A stretch of DNA of 64,000 bases from Clostridia bacterium (lineage in GTDB: Bacteria > Bacillota > Clostridia > Oscillospirales > Butyricicoccaceae), in assembly GCA_017455565.1 (NCBI GenBank), contig JAFSZV010000034.1, positions 1 to 64,000 of the forward strand, in the 5' to 3' direction. The notes beneath the pieces were generated by a model. The model saw only the letters and a program-made list of their open reading frames with translations. It was not told the origin of the DNA and did no database searches. The position numbers and the translations under genes are program-made. Below are positions 56,614-64,000 of this stretch, one piece after another. Every line of letters starts with the position of its first letter. Within the stretch, counting starts at the first letter, position 1.

Positions 56614-59019
56614 TCAGCGGCTCATCAGCCAGCCCTTGATGTCGGAAACGCCGCGGTATTTCTCAAAGCCGTCGCCGTTCAGGATCACCACGGTGGGGGC
56701 CTGCTTCACGCCGTATTTCATCACCAGCTCCTTCTCCTCGTTGGAGTTGAGGGCGATGTAAGCGATGCCGGCCTTGTCCAGCAGGGCGGCCGCCGCCTTG
56801 CAGTTGGGGCAGGTGGGCGTTTTGAACAGCAGGACGCCGTCGCCGGACACGGCGGCCTCGGCCTTCCCGGGCTGCTCCGCTGCGGGGGCGGCCTTGGGCG
56901 CGGGCGCCTCGTCCACGGGGGCAGGCAGCGGGCCGGCATGGGTCAGCGTGGAATGGCCCACATTATAAACCTTGCGGTCCCGGTATTCCTGCGCTTTGCC
57001 GTCGTTCCAGTTTTGAACGGGCCGGTAATAGCCGGTGATGCGGCTGTAAACCTCGGTGGGCTGGCCGCAGATGGGGCACTTAAACTGCTCGCCGGTGAGA
57101 TAGCCGTGATCCTTGCACACCGAATAAGTGGGCGACATGGTGTAATAAGGCAGCTTGTAATTCTCCGCGATCTTGCGAACCAGATTGGCCGCCGCCTTCC
57201 AGTCGGGCAGCTTCTCGCCCAAGAAGGCGTGAAACACCGTGCCGGAGGTGTAAAGCGTCTGCAAATCGTCCTGGATGTCCAGCGCCGAGAACACGTCCTC
57301 AGTATAGCCCACGGGCAGATGCGAGGAGTTGGTATAGTAGGGCGTGCCGTTCATGTTGGCGGTGATGATGTCGGGATAGATCTCCTTGTCATGCTTGGCA
57401 AAGCGGTAGGTAGTGGATTCCGCCGGCGTGGCCTCCAGATTATACAGGTCGCCGTACATCTCCTGATAATCGCTCAGCCGTTCGCGCATGTGGTTGAGCA
57501 CGTCGCGGGTAAAGCGCTGGGTGCGCTCGTCGGTCAGATCGGCTCGCAGCCATTTGGCGTTGAGGCCCACCTCGTTCATGCCGATGAGGCCGATGGTGGA
57601 AAAGTGGTTGGCAAAGGTGCCAAGATACCGCTTGGTATAGGGATACAGGCCCTGATCCAGCAGTTTGGTAATGACGGTGCGCTTGGTTTTGAGACTGCGG
57701 GCCGCCAGATCCATCAGCTCGTCCAGCCGCTTGTAAAAGTCCTTCTCATCGGCGGCCAGATAGGCAATGCGGGGCATGTTGATGGTGACCACGCCCACAG
57801 AGCCGGTGCTTTCGCCCGAGCCGAAGAAGCCGCCGGACTTTTTCCGCAGTTCCCGCAGGTCGAGGCGCAGACGGCAGCACATGGAGCGCACGTCGGAGGG
57901 CTCCATATCGGAGTTGATATAGTTGGAGAAATAGGGGGTGCCGTATTTGGCGGTCATCTCAAACAGCAGCTTGTTGTTCTCGGTCTCGCTCCAGTCGAAA
58001 TTGCGGGTGATGGAATAGGTGGGGATGGGATACTGGAAACCTCGTCCGTTGGCGTCGCCCTCGATCATGATCTCGATGAAGGCCTTGTTCACCATGTCCA
58101 TTTCCTTCTGGCAGTCGCCGTAGGTGAATTCCATCTCCTTGCCGCCGATGATGGCGGGGAGGTTCTTCAGATCGTTGGGCACGGTCCAATCCAGCGTCAC
58201 GTTGGAGAAGGGCGCCTGCGTGCCCCAGCGGCTGGGAGTGTTGACGCCGTAGATAAAGGACTGTACGCACTGCTTGACCTCTTTTTGGCTCAGGTTGTCC
58301 ACCTTGACGAAGGGGGCCAGATAGGTGTCGAAGGACGAGAACGCCTGGGCGCCGGCCCATTCGTTCTGCATGATGCCCAGGAAGTTGACCATCTGGTTGC
58401 ACAGGGTGGACAGATGGTTGGCGGGGGAAGAGGTGATCTTGCCGGGAACGCCGCCCAGGCCCTCCTGGATGAGCTGCTTGAGGCTCCAGCCGGCGCAATA
58501 GCCGGTGAGCATGCTCAGATCGTGCAGATGGATGGCCGCCGAACGGTGGGCCTCGGCGATCTCCTCGTCATAGACCTCGCTGAGCCAGTAGTTGGCGGTG
58601 ATGGCGCCCGAGTTGGAGAGGATCAGGCCGCCCACGGAATAGGTGACGGTGGAGTTCTCCTTGACGCGCCAGTCGTTGATCTTGAGATAGTTGTCCACAA
58701 TGTCCTTGTAGTTGAGCAGCGTGGAATTGATGTTGCGGACTTTCTCCCGCTGCTTGCGGTAGAGGATGTAGGCCTTTGCCACGTCGGCATAGCCCGATTC
58801 CGACAGCACCTTCTCCACGCTGTCCTGGATCTCCTCCACGGTGATCTTGTCGTCCTTGATCTTGCTCTCGAAGTCCGACGTAACGTGCAGCGCCAGCAGC
58901 TCGATCACACTGGGATGGTACTGCTTGTTGATGGCGTCAAACGCCTTGGTGATGGCGGCGCTGATCTTGCCGATGGCAAAATCCACAACCTTTCCGTCAC
59001 GCTTTACGACCTGATACAT
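56614..59019 (-). CDS. nrdD: Anaerobic ribonucleoside-triphosphate reductase with fused C-terminal thioredoxin-like domain
   Basis: 801 residues. ATP-cone at about 1-95 (VVKRDGKVVDF), catalytic barrel to about 640, zinc site around CKDHG and CPICG, glycyl-radical Gly663 in RITGYY. In normal NrdD the radical Gly is near the end; here about 138 residues follow: a Pro/Ala-rich linker (PVDEAPAPKAAPAAEQ) and a thioredoxin/glutaredoxin-like domain with CPNC at 737-740 and cis-Pro in APTVV. It reduces ribonucleotides to dNTPs without oxygen. The fused domain and the adjacent reductase suggest a thiol-dependent class III enzyme. Start at 59019 behind GGGGGTAA. Confidence 0.95.
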   Translation of the reverse strand: MYQVVKRDGKVVDFAIGKISAAITKAFDAINKQYHPSVIELLALHVTSDFESKIKDDKITVEEIQDSVEKVLSESGYADVAKAYILYRKQREKVRNINSTLLNYKDIVDNYLKINDWRVKENSTVTYSVGGLILSNSGAITANYWLSEVYDEEIAEAHRSAAIHLHDLSMLTGYCAGWSLKQLIQEGLGGVPGKITSSPANHLSTLCNQMVNFLGIMQNEWAGAQAFSSFDTYLAPFVKVDNLSQKEVKQCVQSFIYGVNTPSRWGTQAPFSNVTLDWTVPNDLKNLPAIIGGKEMEFTYGDCQKEMDMVNKAFIEIMIEGDANGRGFQYPIPTYSITRNFDWSETENNKLLFEMTAKYGTPYFSNYINSDMEPSDVRSMCCRLRLDLRELRKKSGGFFGSGESTGSVGVVTINMPRIAYLAADEKDFYKRLDELMDLAARSLKTKRTVITKLLDQGLYPYTKRYLGTFANHFSTIGLIGMNEVGLNAKWLRADLTDERTQRFTRDVLNHMRERLSDYQEMYGDLYNLEATPAESTTYRFAKHDKEIYPDIITANMNGTPYYTNSSHLPVGYTEDVFSALDIQDDLQTLYTSGTVFHAFLGEKLPDWKAAANLVRKIAENYKLPYYTMSPTYSVCKDHGYLTGEQFKCPICGQPTEVYSRITGYYRPVQNWNDGKAQEYRDRKVYNVGHSTLTHAGPLPAPVDEAPAPKAAPAAEQPGKAEAAVSGDGVLLFKTPTCPNCKAAAALLDKAGIAYIALNSNEEKELVMKYGVKQAPTVVILNGDGFEKYRGVSDIKGWLMSR

Positions 59020-59116
59020 AAAAATTACCCCCTGCATCATGCGATTATCATATCACAAACGCCCCCGAAGGAACCGCAATGTGTTACATAATTACCTTAT
59101 CACGCAGAGGGTATAA

Positions 59117-59164
59117 TGTCAATATTTTGTGGTCAATTCTTTTGAAACATCATATATATTGTGT
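59117..59164 (-). promoter_or_regulatory. Pair of NrdR-like boxes upstream of nrdD
   Basis: ATCATATATATTGTGT (59149-59164) matches 13 of 16 positions of the NrdR box and TGTCAATATTTTGTGG (59117-59132) about 10 to 11. Their starts are 32 bp apart, three helical turns, as NrdR requires. The second box contains a TTGACA on the minus strand, a likely -35 of nrdD. Confidence 0.65.
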
Positions 59165-59219
59165 TTTTTACTGTTCTAGGCGCAAGCGGCCTTGGGGTCG
59201 GATCACCCCGTGCCGGAGC

Positions 59220-59912
59220 TCAATCCACGCCCCGCAAGCGGGTTTCGGGGACGTATTTCGCCGCGACATCCCGGCAATTCCGCAATTTTTCCTTTGACGG
59301 CGCGTGCAGTCCTTCAAAGGGGACGGCCTCACGGTCGGTGAAACTTTGAAGAAAATAGCGTTCGGCTCCCGCGATCCATTGCCCGATGGCCTCGAAATCC
59401 TCCGCCTCGTGCAGTTCGTCCACCACGGTGGTGCGGAATTCATAGTCGGTCTTTCCCTCCAGCAAAAGGGCGGCGCTTTCCCGCACCGGTCCCAGATCAA
59501 GGGCGGGCAGGCCGCAGGTGGCGGCATATTTTTCGGGGCTGTTTTTGATGTCCATGGCCACATAGTCCGCCAGTCCTCGTTCCAAAATCTCCCGCAGGCG
59601 CACCGGATGGCTGCCGTTGGTGTCCAGCTTGACGCCGAATCCCATCTCCCGGATGCGCTCCATCAGGCCGGGCAGTTCGGGCCGGAGACAGGGCTCGCCG
59701 CCGGTAAAGGCCACCCCATCCAAAAGCCCTTTCCGCTTGCGCAAAAACGCCAGCAGTTCCTCTTCCTCCATCATTGCCGGCGCGCTGCCGTCGATGAGCT
59801 GAAAATTATGGCAAAACGGGCAGCGAAAATCGCATCCGCCCAAAAAGACCGTGCAAGCCACCCGCCCAGGGAAGTCCAGCAGGGTCATCTTCTGCAATCC
59901 GTGAATCTTCAT
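59220..59912 (-). CDS. nrdG: Anaerobic ribonucleoside-triphosphate reductase activating protein
   Basis: 230 residues, radical SAM. Cys27, Cys31 and Cys34 (GCDFRCPFC) bind the [4Fe-4S] cluster; GGEPCLRPEL is the GGE SAM motif. It makes the glycyl radical on NrdD. The protein is of the long (PflA-like) type. It sits upstream of nrdD on the same strand, with 200 bp and two NrdR-like boxes between, so each may have its own start of transcription. Confidence 0.92.
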   Translation of the reverse strand: MKIHGLQKMTLLDFPGRVACTVFLGGCDFRCPFCHNFQLIDGSAPAMMEEEELLAFLRKRKGLLDGVAFTGGEPCLRPELPGLMERIREMGFGVKLDTNGSHPVRLREILERGLADYVAMDIKNSPEKYAATCGLPALDLGPVRESAALLLEGKTDYEFRTTVVDELHEAEDFEAIGQWIAGAERYFLQSFTDREAVPFEGLHAPSKEKLRNCRDVAAKYVPETRLRGVD

Positions 59913-59922
59913 GCGCCACCTC

Positions 59923-60864
59923 TCAAACCGCCGCTAAAATATGCGCGTTCCGCAACTGGGGGTCGCCGATCCCGTCGTTCACCGAATAAGCGTGCTTTTC
60001 CAGATCGCCGCACCCGGCCCGGGTCAACCCCTGCTCCGCCAGCTCGTCAATCATATCGGCGGCCACGCTTTCCATCACGTCGTATTTCTGTTCCGACTGC
60101 TCGGGCTCGTTGTCGGTGGTCAGCAGATATTCCATCAGCTCCGCCAGCAGCGAAAGCCGCGGCAGCCCCCGCATGGCGCGGAAGCTCCATTTATAATAAG
60201 GCTGATAGACCCGGTTAAGCAGAAACACCGCCGCCATGGTGCTTTTGACAAATTCCGCCGCCGCAAGCTGGGCGGCGCCGGTCTCGCCATGACGGATGCA
60301 GCGGAGATAATTGTACTGCCCCGCCTGCCCCATCAGCAAAAGCTGTCCCGCCAGCTTCTTTTTCCGCACATCCTCCGGATAGGCGGCCAGTTCCTGCCGG
60401 ATGCGGGTAACCGCGCCGTATCCGTCGAAAAACACCGCGCCGTTTACCGCTTCGGCCAGCATATGCTCCGGCGTGTGCATCCATTGGCCCAGCGTCAAAA
60501 CGCCGTCGGGCGCGCCCGCCTTTTCGGTAAAAAACTCCGCCGTGCGCAGCACACCCCGGCGCGGGCCGCCCACGGGCTGCATCAGTCCCCGCCGCACGCC
60601 CTGAAACTCCCGCGGGAGCTTAGCATAGGCCCGCTCCAGCAAAAAGGCCTGCCGGCGGTCCACCACGTCTTCTCCGGGCAGCAGCAGGCAAAATCCCGGC
60701 TCAAAATCGTGGTCCCGGGACACTTCGTCGTCGTAACCAAAGCACTCCGAGCCGCCGCCCATAAGCCCCGCCGCAAGATAGGGAAGCAAATGCGGAAACT
60801 GTTCCCGCAGCATGGGCGCGCCATAGGTCTCATAAAAAGCCCGCGACAACTCAAGCCCGTTCAT
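59923..60864 (-). CDS. DUF4037-domain protein (nucleotidyltransferase-like)
   Basis: 313 residues. The segment GGGSECFGYDDEVSRDHDFEPGF (about 37-59) has the spacing of a polymerase-beta-type GS-x-D-x-D metal site. A C-terminal helical region follows (about 130-310). The domain resembles aminoglycoside-nucleotidyltransferase-like proteins, with no proven activity. It overlaps the upstream TPR gene by 14 bp, and the same pair recurs in gut Firmicutes. It ends 10 bp before nrdG but may be read separately. Confidence 0.82.
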   Translation of the reverse strand: MNGLELSRAFYETYGAPMLREQFPHLLPYLAAGLMGGGSECFGYDDEVSRDHDFEPGFCLLLPGEDVVDRRQAFLLERAYAKLPREFQGVRRGLMQPVGGPRRGVLRTAEFFTEKAGAPDGVLTLGQWMHTPEHMLAEAVNGAVFFDGYGAVTRIRQELAAYPEDVRKKKLAGQLLLMGQAGQYNYLRCIRHGETGAAQLAAAEFVKSTMAAVFLLNRVYQPYYKWSFRAMRGLPRLSLLAELMEYLLTTDNEPEQSEQKYDVMESVAADMIDELAEQGLTRAGCGDLEKHAYSVNDGIGDPQLRNAHILAAV

Positions 60865-61693
60865 AAATCTCCCTCACCCGCTCTCGCAGTTCTTCCGCCG
60901 CTGCAAAATAGCCGTAATAGTCAAAGGTGGGCGCGCATTTTTCGCAGACAAAGGCGTAATAGCCGTCTCTCGGCGTCGTTTTCGTGTCCAGCAGCGCCAG
61001 CGCCTGATCCAGCAGCGCAAAAATCCGGCTTTCCGCCTGCTCCATGCCCAGTTTGCCCGCGTAGGCGTCGGCCATGTTCAGGCAGGTGATCCCCTGCTCC
61101 AGCTCGCCGCCGGACATCGTTCCCATGGTGTCAAAAGCCTTTTCATACAGAGCCAGCGCCTCGTCATACCGGCCGAGCGCCCCATAGGTCAGCGCCATGT
61201 TGTTGTAAAGCCCGCCCAGCAGCGCGGGGCTCACGCCCGCGGTCTTTTCATATACGTTTCTCGCCTTTTCAAACAGGACCAGCGCCCGCCCGTTTTCTCC
61301 AAAGGCGTTGCAGGCGGTGGCGGCGTTGACCCAGGTGGTGCCGGCGCTCACCGTGTTCTCCATTCCCAGCCGCTCCACCAGGTTTTCGGCCGCAGCGGCG
61401 TTTTCCAGCGCGCCGTCCCGATCTCCCGTTTTGCGGTAATGGCCGATGAGCTCGTTACGCACCAGCAGCTCGCCCCGCATGTCGCGGACCATTTTCGCCT
61501 CTTCCAGCCAATATTTCAGGTGCCGTTCCGCGCCGTCGTAATCCCGCCGGCTTATATACTCGTCCAGCTTTTCCATGACCCGCCTTTGCGGTATGGGACG
61601 GAGGGTATCTTCCTCCCCCATGGGATCCATCCCCAAAAGGCAGCGAGGCTCGACGTAATCCTCCCGCGGGATGCCGTTTTCCCGTCCGACCAT
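60851..61693 (-). CDS. TPR-repeat protein
   Basis: 280 residues. Five to six tetratricopeptide-type helical pairs (for example ALENAAAAENLVERLG, GLYNNMALTYGALGRYDEALALYEKAF, GITCLNMADAYAGKLG) after a polar N-terminus. It is probably a scaffold for the DUF4037 protein with which it overlaps. The ribosome site is CAGGAGGGG. Its promoter contains a GC-rich palindrome. Confidence 0.85.
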   Translation of the reverse strand: MVGRENGIPREDYVEPRCLLGMDPMGEEDTLRPIPQRRVMEKLDEYISRRDYDGAERHLKYWLEEAKMVRDMRGELLVRNELIGHYRKTGDRDGALENAAAAENLVERLGMENTVSAGTTWVNAATACNAFGENGRALVLFEKARNVYEKTAGVSPALLGGLYNNMALTYGALGRYDEALALYEKAFDTMGTMSGGELEQGITCLNMADAYAGKLGMEQAESRIFALLDQALALLDTKTTPRDGYYAFVCEKCAPTFDYYGYFAAAEELRERVREIYERA

Positions 61694-61729
61694 TGCGACC
61701 CCTCCTGTTCGTCCAAATCCGTTTCTATC

Positions 61730-61758
61730 ATTGTATCACGCCGCCGCAGGCGGCGCAA
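61730..61758 (-). promoter_or_regulatory. Promoter of the TPR-DUF4037 pair with a palindromic spacer
   Basis: TTGCGC (61753-61758), 17 bp, TACAAT (61730-61735) on the minus strand. The inverted repeat CGCCGCC-GCA-GGCGGCG (61739-61755) fills the spacer. Confidence 0.5.
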
Positions 61759-61767
61759 GAACGCTTT

Positions 61768-62328
61768 TTACAGCCGCAGTGCACAGCTTTCCGCCACGGC
61801 ACAGGCGGCAAAATACCGCTCCTCCAGCGGGATCCACTTTTCCAGAAAGGCCGCGGCGCCCGCTTCACCCTCCCGGGCCAGCAGCCGCCGTTTCTGCTCC
61901 TCCGGCTCCACGGTGAGGAAGATCCCCAGATCGTAAGCTGACCGTAGCGCGGGATGCATGCTATACGATCCCTCGATGATGGCAACCGGCTTCGGCTCCA
62001 CCCGTTTTTTCCCCGTGATGTCCATCACGCCGCAGTCAAAGACCCCGTAAGAAAAGGCCGTGCCCGCCGCAAGCGGTGCCAGAACCTCTTGCATGAACCG
62101 TTCGTGATGCACATTCCCGCCGGGCTGCGCCAGACGCTTTTCCGTCCGTAGCGTCGGCGGCAGAAAAAAATCGTCCATGGCGATCACGTTTGCCTCCAGC
62201 CGCCGGGCAAGTTCCAGTGCGAACGTGGTTTTTCCCGCGGCGCATCGCCCGTCTACGGCGACGATCACCCGCTCCTTGTTTTTCAGGATCCGGCGGATGG
62301 CCTTTTCCGCCCGCTCGATTTTGTTCAT
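61768..62328 (-). CDS. P-loop nucleoside kinase-like protein (uridine kinase family)
   Basis: 186 residues. Walker A GRCAAGKTT (27-35), then MDDFFLPP and a lid rich in Arg. This is the layout of the PRK/uridine-kinase group, shorter than Udk. It would phosphorylate a small nucleoside or pantothenate-like substrate in the cytosol. It has its own promoter and is followed by the TPR gene promoter. Exact substrate unknown. Confidence 0.8.
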   Translation of the reverse strand: MNKIERAEKAIRRILKNKERVIVAVDGRCAAGKTTFALELARRLEANVIAMDDFFLPPTLRTEKRLAQPGGNVHHERFMQEVLAPLAAGTAFSYGVFDCGVMDITGKKRVEPKPVAIIEGSYSMHPALRSAYDLGIFLTVEPEEQKRRLLAREGEAGAAAFLEKWIPLEERYFAACAVAESCALRL

Positions 62329-62355
62329 GCCGATCTCCTTTTCCCGTTTTTTCTT

Positions 62356-62384
62356 ATTGTACCACAGCTTTCTTCAGTTGGCAA
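62356..62384 (-). promoter_or_regulatory. Promoter of the kinase gene
   Basis: TTGCCA (62379-62384), 17 bp, TACAAT (62356-62361) on the minus strand. Confidence 0.65.
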
Positions 62385-62480
62385 AACTTCATTTATTTTC
62401 AGAATTTCCCTGCTGTCTTTTTTGGTCGCATCCTGTATAATAAGAGCATATCCGATTTGCTCATCTGGAAAGGAGACCCC

Positions 62481-64000
62481 ATGAAAAAAACCTCTTTCCG
62501 CGCCCTTGCGGGAGCGCTTTCCCTTCTCCTGCTGACGACGCTACTGCCCGTTTCCGCATTTGCCGCAGGACCCGTCAGTCATGTCGTCGAGACCGCGCTT
62601 GGCCCCGGCCTTACGCTGACTCAGGAAAACAGCCGCGCCGCCTCCGGCTCCATGCGCCAGCAGTTTCTGCTGGACTATGCCCCCGGCGACGTGGTGGAGC
62701 CGCTGGTTCTTTACGGCACCTATCTCCGGGGCAAATCCCCTATCCAAACCGTGATCTCTTACGCGCAAAGGCAGGGCTATCGGGTCCTGGCCGCCGTCAA
62801 CGCCGACTTTTTCTTTACCGATTCCGGCATTCCCATCGGCATGACGATCCAAAACGGACGCCTCTGCACCACCGACGGCGGACAGAACGCCGTGGGCATC
62901 CTGCCCGACGGCGGCGTGATCGCGGGCCGGCCCTCGCTTTCGCTGCCTGTGACGCTGCCCGACGGGACGCGGATTCCCATCGAAGCCCTCAACGTGGTGC
63001 GCTCCACCGACGCCACCTATCTTTACAGCCAGGATTTCGATCCCTCCACCGGCACCTCCGGCGGCACCGAAGTCCTGCTGCAGATCACCCGCGGAACCGA
63101 GCTCTGCATCGGCAGACGCCTGCAGGCTCGAGTCCTTTCGGTGATCCGGGGCGGCAATACGCCCATCGGAGAAGACCAACTGGTGCTCAGTTTTACCGAC
63201 CAAAATCGCTACTACACGCTTCTGTCGGCCCTTGTGCCAGGCGACGAGCTGATTTTTGAGCCTTCGACCCCCGATCCCCTGTGGGAAGACGTGGTCTGGA
63301 GTAGCGGCGCCGGCAATCTGCTGGCGGAAAACGGCGCTTTGACCTCCGCCGCCGCCACCGCTACGGCGCCCCGCACCGTGTTGGGCGTTCGGAGCGACGG
63401 CTCGGCCGTCATTCTGGAGTGCGACGGTCGCCAGCCCGCCGTCAGCATGGGCATTTCGCTACAGGAGGCCGCGCTCCAGCTCTTGGACCGTGGCTGCTCC
63501 ACTGTGGTCAATCTGGACGGCGGCGGATCTTCCGCCCTGGCGGCGGCTTTTCCCGGTTATGACCCGGCGCTGCTGTCCTCTCCCTCCGATGGCACGCCCC
63601 GCGGCTGCGCCACCTATCTGGTCTTTGTCACCAACGGCTCCGACAGCGGCCCGGCCTACGGCAGCGCGGTCTATCCCCGCTCGGCCACTCTGCTGACCGG
63701 TGCCTCCATGCCGGTGAGCGCCGTCTCCTACAACCGGGATTATCTGGGCTTTGCCGACGCCACCGACCAGCTGGAGAGCGACTATGGCGTCGTGTCCGGA
63801 GGCGTCTTTACCGCGCCGGATTTTGCCGCCGTGTGCACGGTCTCCGCAGGCCACCGTTCGCAGGACGCCTGTTATACCGTTACCGATCAGATCGACGCTC
63901 TTCACGTCACGCTGGACGGCAAGGCCGTTTCTTCTCTGACGCTGGAGCGCCGCCAGACCGTCGATTTGAATGTTTCCGCCTCCGACGGTGTCCGCCCCAT
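62481..64000 (+). CDS. Secreted phosphodiester glycosidase (NAGPA-domain) protein, cut by the window edge
   Basis: At least 506 residues; no stop before base 64000. The ATG follows AAAGGAG. Signal peptide of about 29 residues (basic MKKTSFR, hydrophobic core, AFA-A cleavage). The phosphodiester glycosidase domain spans about 80-370: VNADFFFTDSGIPIGM, VLGVRSDGSAVI and VNLDGGGSSAL are its conserved blocks. Beta-rich repeats follow. Relatives remove GlcNAc or similar sugars from phosphodiester-linked glycans; in Firmicutes they are often cell-wall associated. A TATAAT at 62436-62441 may be its -10. Confidence 0.88.
   Translation, partial: MKKTSFRALAGALSLLLLTTLLPVSAFAAGPVSHVVETALGPGLTLTQENSRAASGSMRQQFLLDYAPGDVVEPLVLYGTYLRGKSPIQTVISYAQRQGYRVLAAVNADFFFTDSGIPIGMTIQNGRLCTTDGGQNAVGILPDGGVIAGRPSLSLPVTLPDGTRIPIEALNVVRSTDATYLYSQDFDPSTGTSGGTEVLLQITRGTELCIGRRLQARVLSVIRGGNTPIGEDQLVLSFTDQNRYYTLLSALVPGDELIFEPSTPDPLWEDVVWSSGAGNLLAENGALTSAAATATAPRTVLGVRSDGSAVILECDGRQPAVSMGISLQEAALQLLDRGCSTVVNLDGGGSSALAAAFPGYDPALLSSPSDGTPRGCATYLVFVTNGSDSGPAYGSAVYPRSATLLTGASMPVSAVSYNRDYLGFADATDQLESDYGVVSGGVFTAPDFAAVCTVSAGHRSQDACYTVTDQIDALHVTLDGKAVSSLTLERRQTVDLNVSASDGVRP

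Noticed and set aside
54532-59091. A 1519-codon plus-strand open frame across three genes
   Set aside because: It is antisense to thrC, trxB and nrdD, all of which have clear motifs. The openness follows from GC-rich codons in the real frame, and the translation has no family look.
1-64000. CRISPR array, rRNA operon, prophage or replication origin
   Set aside because: No regularly spaced direct repeats, rRNA sequence, phage structural genes or DnaA-box cluster were seen.

Overview
The window comes from a GC-rich, spore-forming, strictly anaerobic member of the Firmicutes, most likely class Clostridia and plausibly an Oscillospiraceae/Ruminococcaceae-type gut bacterium. The evidence is SpoIIID with a sigma-E-like promoter, the order rpsO-pnp-M16 peptidase, a class III (oxygen-sensitive) ribonucleotide reductase with its radical-SAM activase, a TM1266-type iron-hydrogenase regulator, strong GGAGG ribosome sites, many TTGACA/TATAAT promoters with 17-bp spacers, and no outer-membrane biogenesis genes. 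The taxonomic placement is inference.

Layout. 1-198: tail of an IS630-type transposase. 256-12764: a HAD phosphatase and two consecutive, paralogous peptide/nickel-type ABC importer clusters on the minus strand (SBP2-B2-C2-D2, then SBP1-B1-C1-D1-F1), with only one OppF-type ATPase. 12940-17498: rpsO, pnp, an M16 peptidase and a GNAT acetyltransferase. 17538-24000: spoIIID, a Ca2+-type P-ATPase, a MATE exporter, a small membrane protein and a RodA/FtsW protein. 23871-26060: tsaE-tsaB-rpiB-upp, overlapping and co-transcribed. 26176-30892: a DUF5662 gene; an ECF S-component behind a long attenuator leader; and a minus-strand unit of a serine-palmitoyltransferase-like enzyme, a short-chain reductase and a TM1266-type regulator, preceded by a lipid kinase. 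31159-34950: a LysR regulator divergent from purA-purB, with purA interrupted by one in-frame TAG. 35071-36000: tRNA-Arg(CCT) followed by decayed AT-rich DNA with a Trp-to-stop-riddled pseudogene and a modular hairpin repeat. 36110-42899: an SDR, a lipoprotein, a cytosolic LytS-type kinase with its response regulator, an Rrf2 regulator and a cysteine desulfidase-like enzyme. 42990-47278: a copper chaperone-like HMA protein and a CopA ATPase, separated by two lower-GC genes. 47581-50573: an envelope/lipid operon (acyltransferase-like, PAP2, GtrA, EEP phosphatase). 50646-55623: hydrolase, M18 aminopeptidase, LURP-one protein, lipoprotein, TIGR04076 protein, threonine synthase. 55681-59912: thioredoxin reductase-like flavoprotein, NrdD with a fused thioredoxin-like domain, NrdG. 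59923-64000: DUF4037 + TPR pair, a P-loop kinase, and a secreted phosphodiester glycosidase-like protein cut by the window edge.

How the genes work together. The clearest functional units are peptide import, translation and RNA decay (rpsO-pnp), tRNA t6A synthesis (tsaE/tsaB), purine synthesis (purA-purB), copper handling, and anaerobic dNTP synthesis. In the dNTP unit the NrdD-thioredoxin fusion sits 18 bp from a reductase that lacks the usual NADPH motif and downstream of two NrdR-like boxes. The most unusual units are the sphingoid-base-like gene set (27916-29884, with a lipid kinase nearby), the unassigned attenuator leader in front of the ECF S-component (27400-27532), the purA amber codon, and the decayed island behind tRNA-Arg.

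Limits. Family calls rest on motif recognition by eye; no database search, fold calculation or codon statistics were run.
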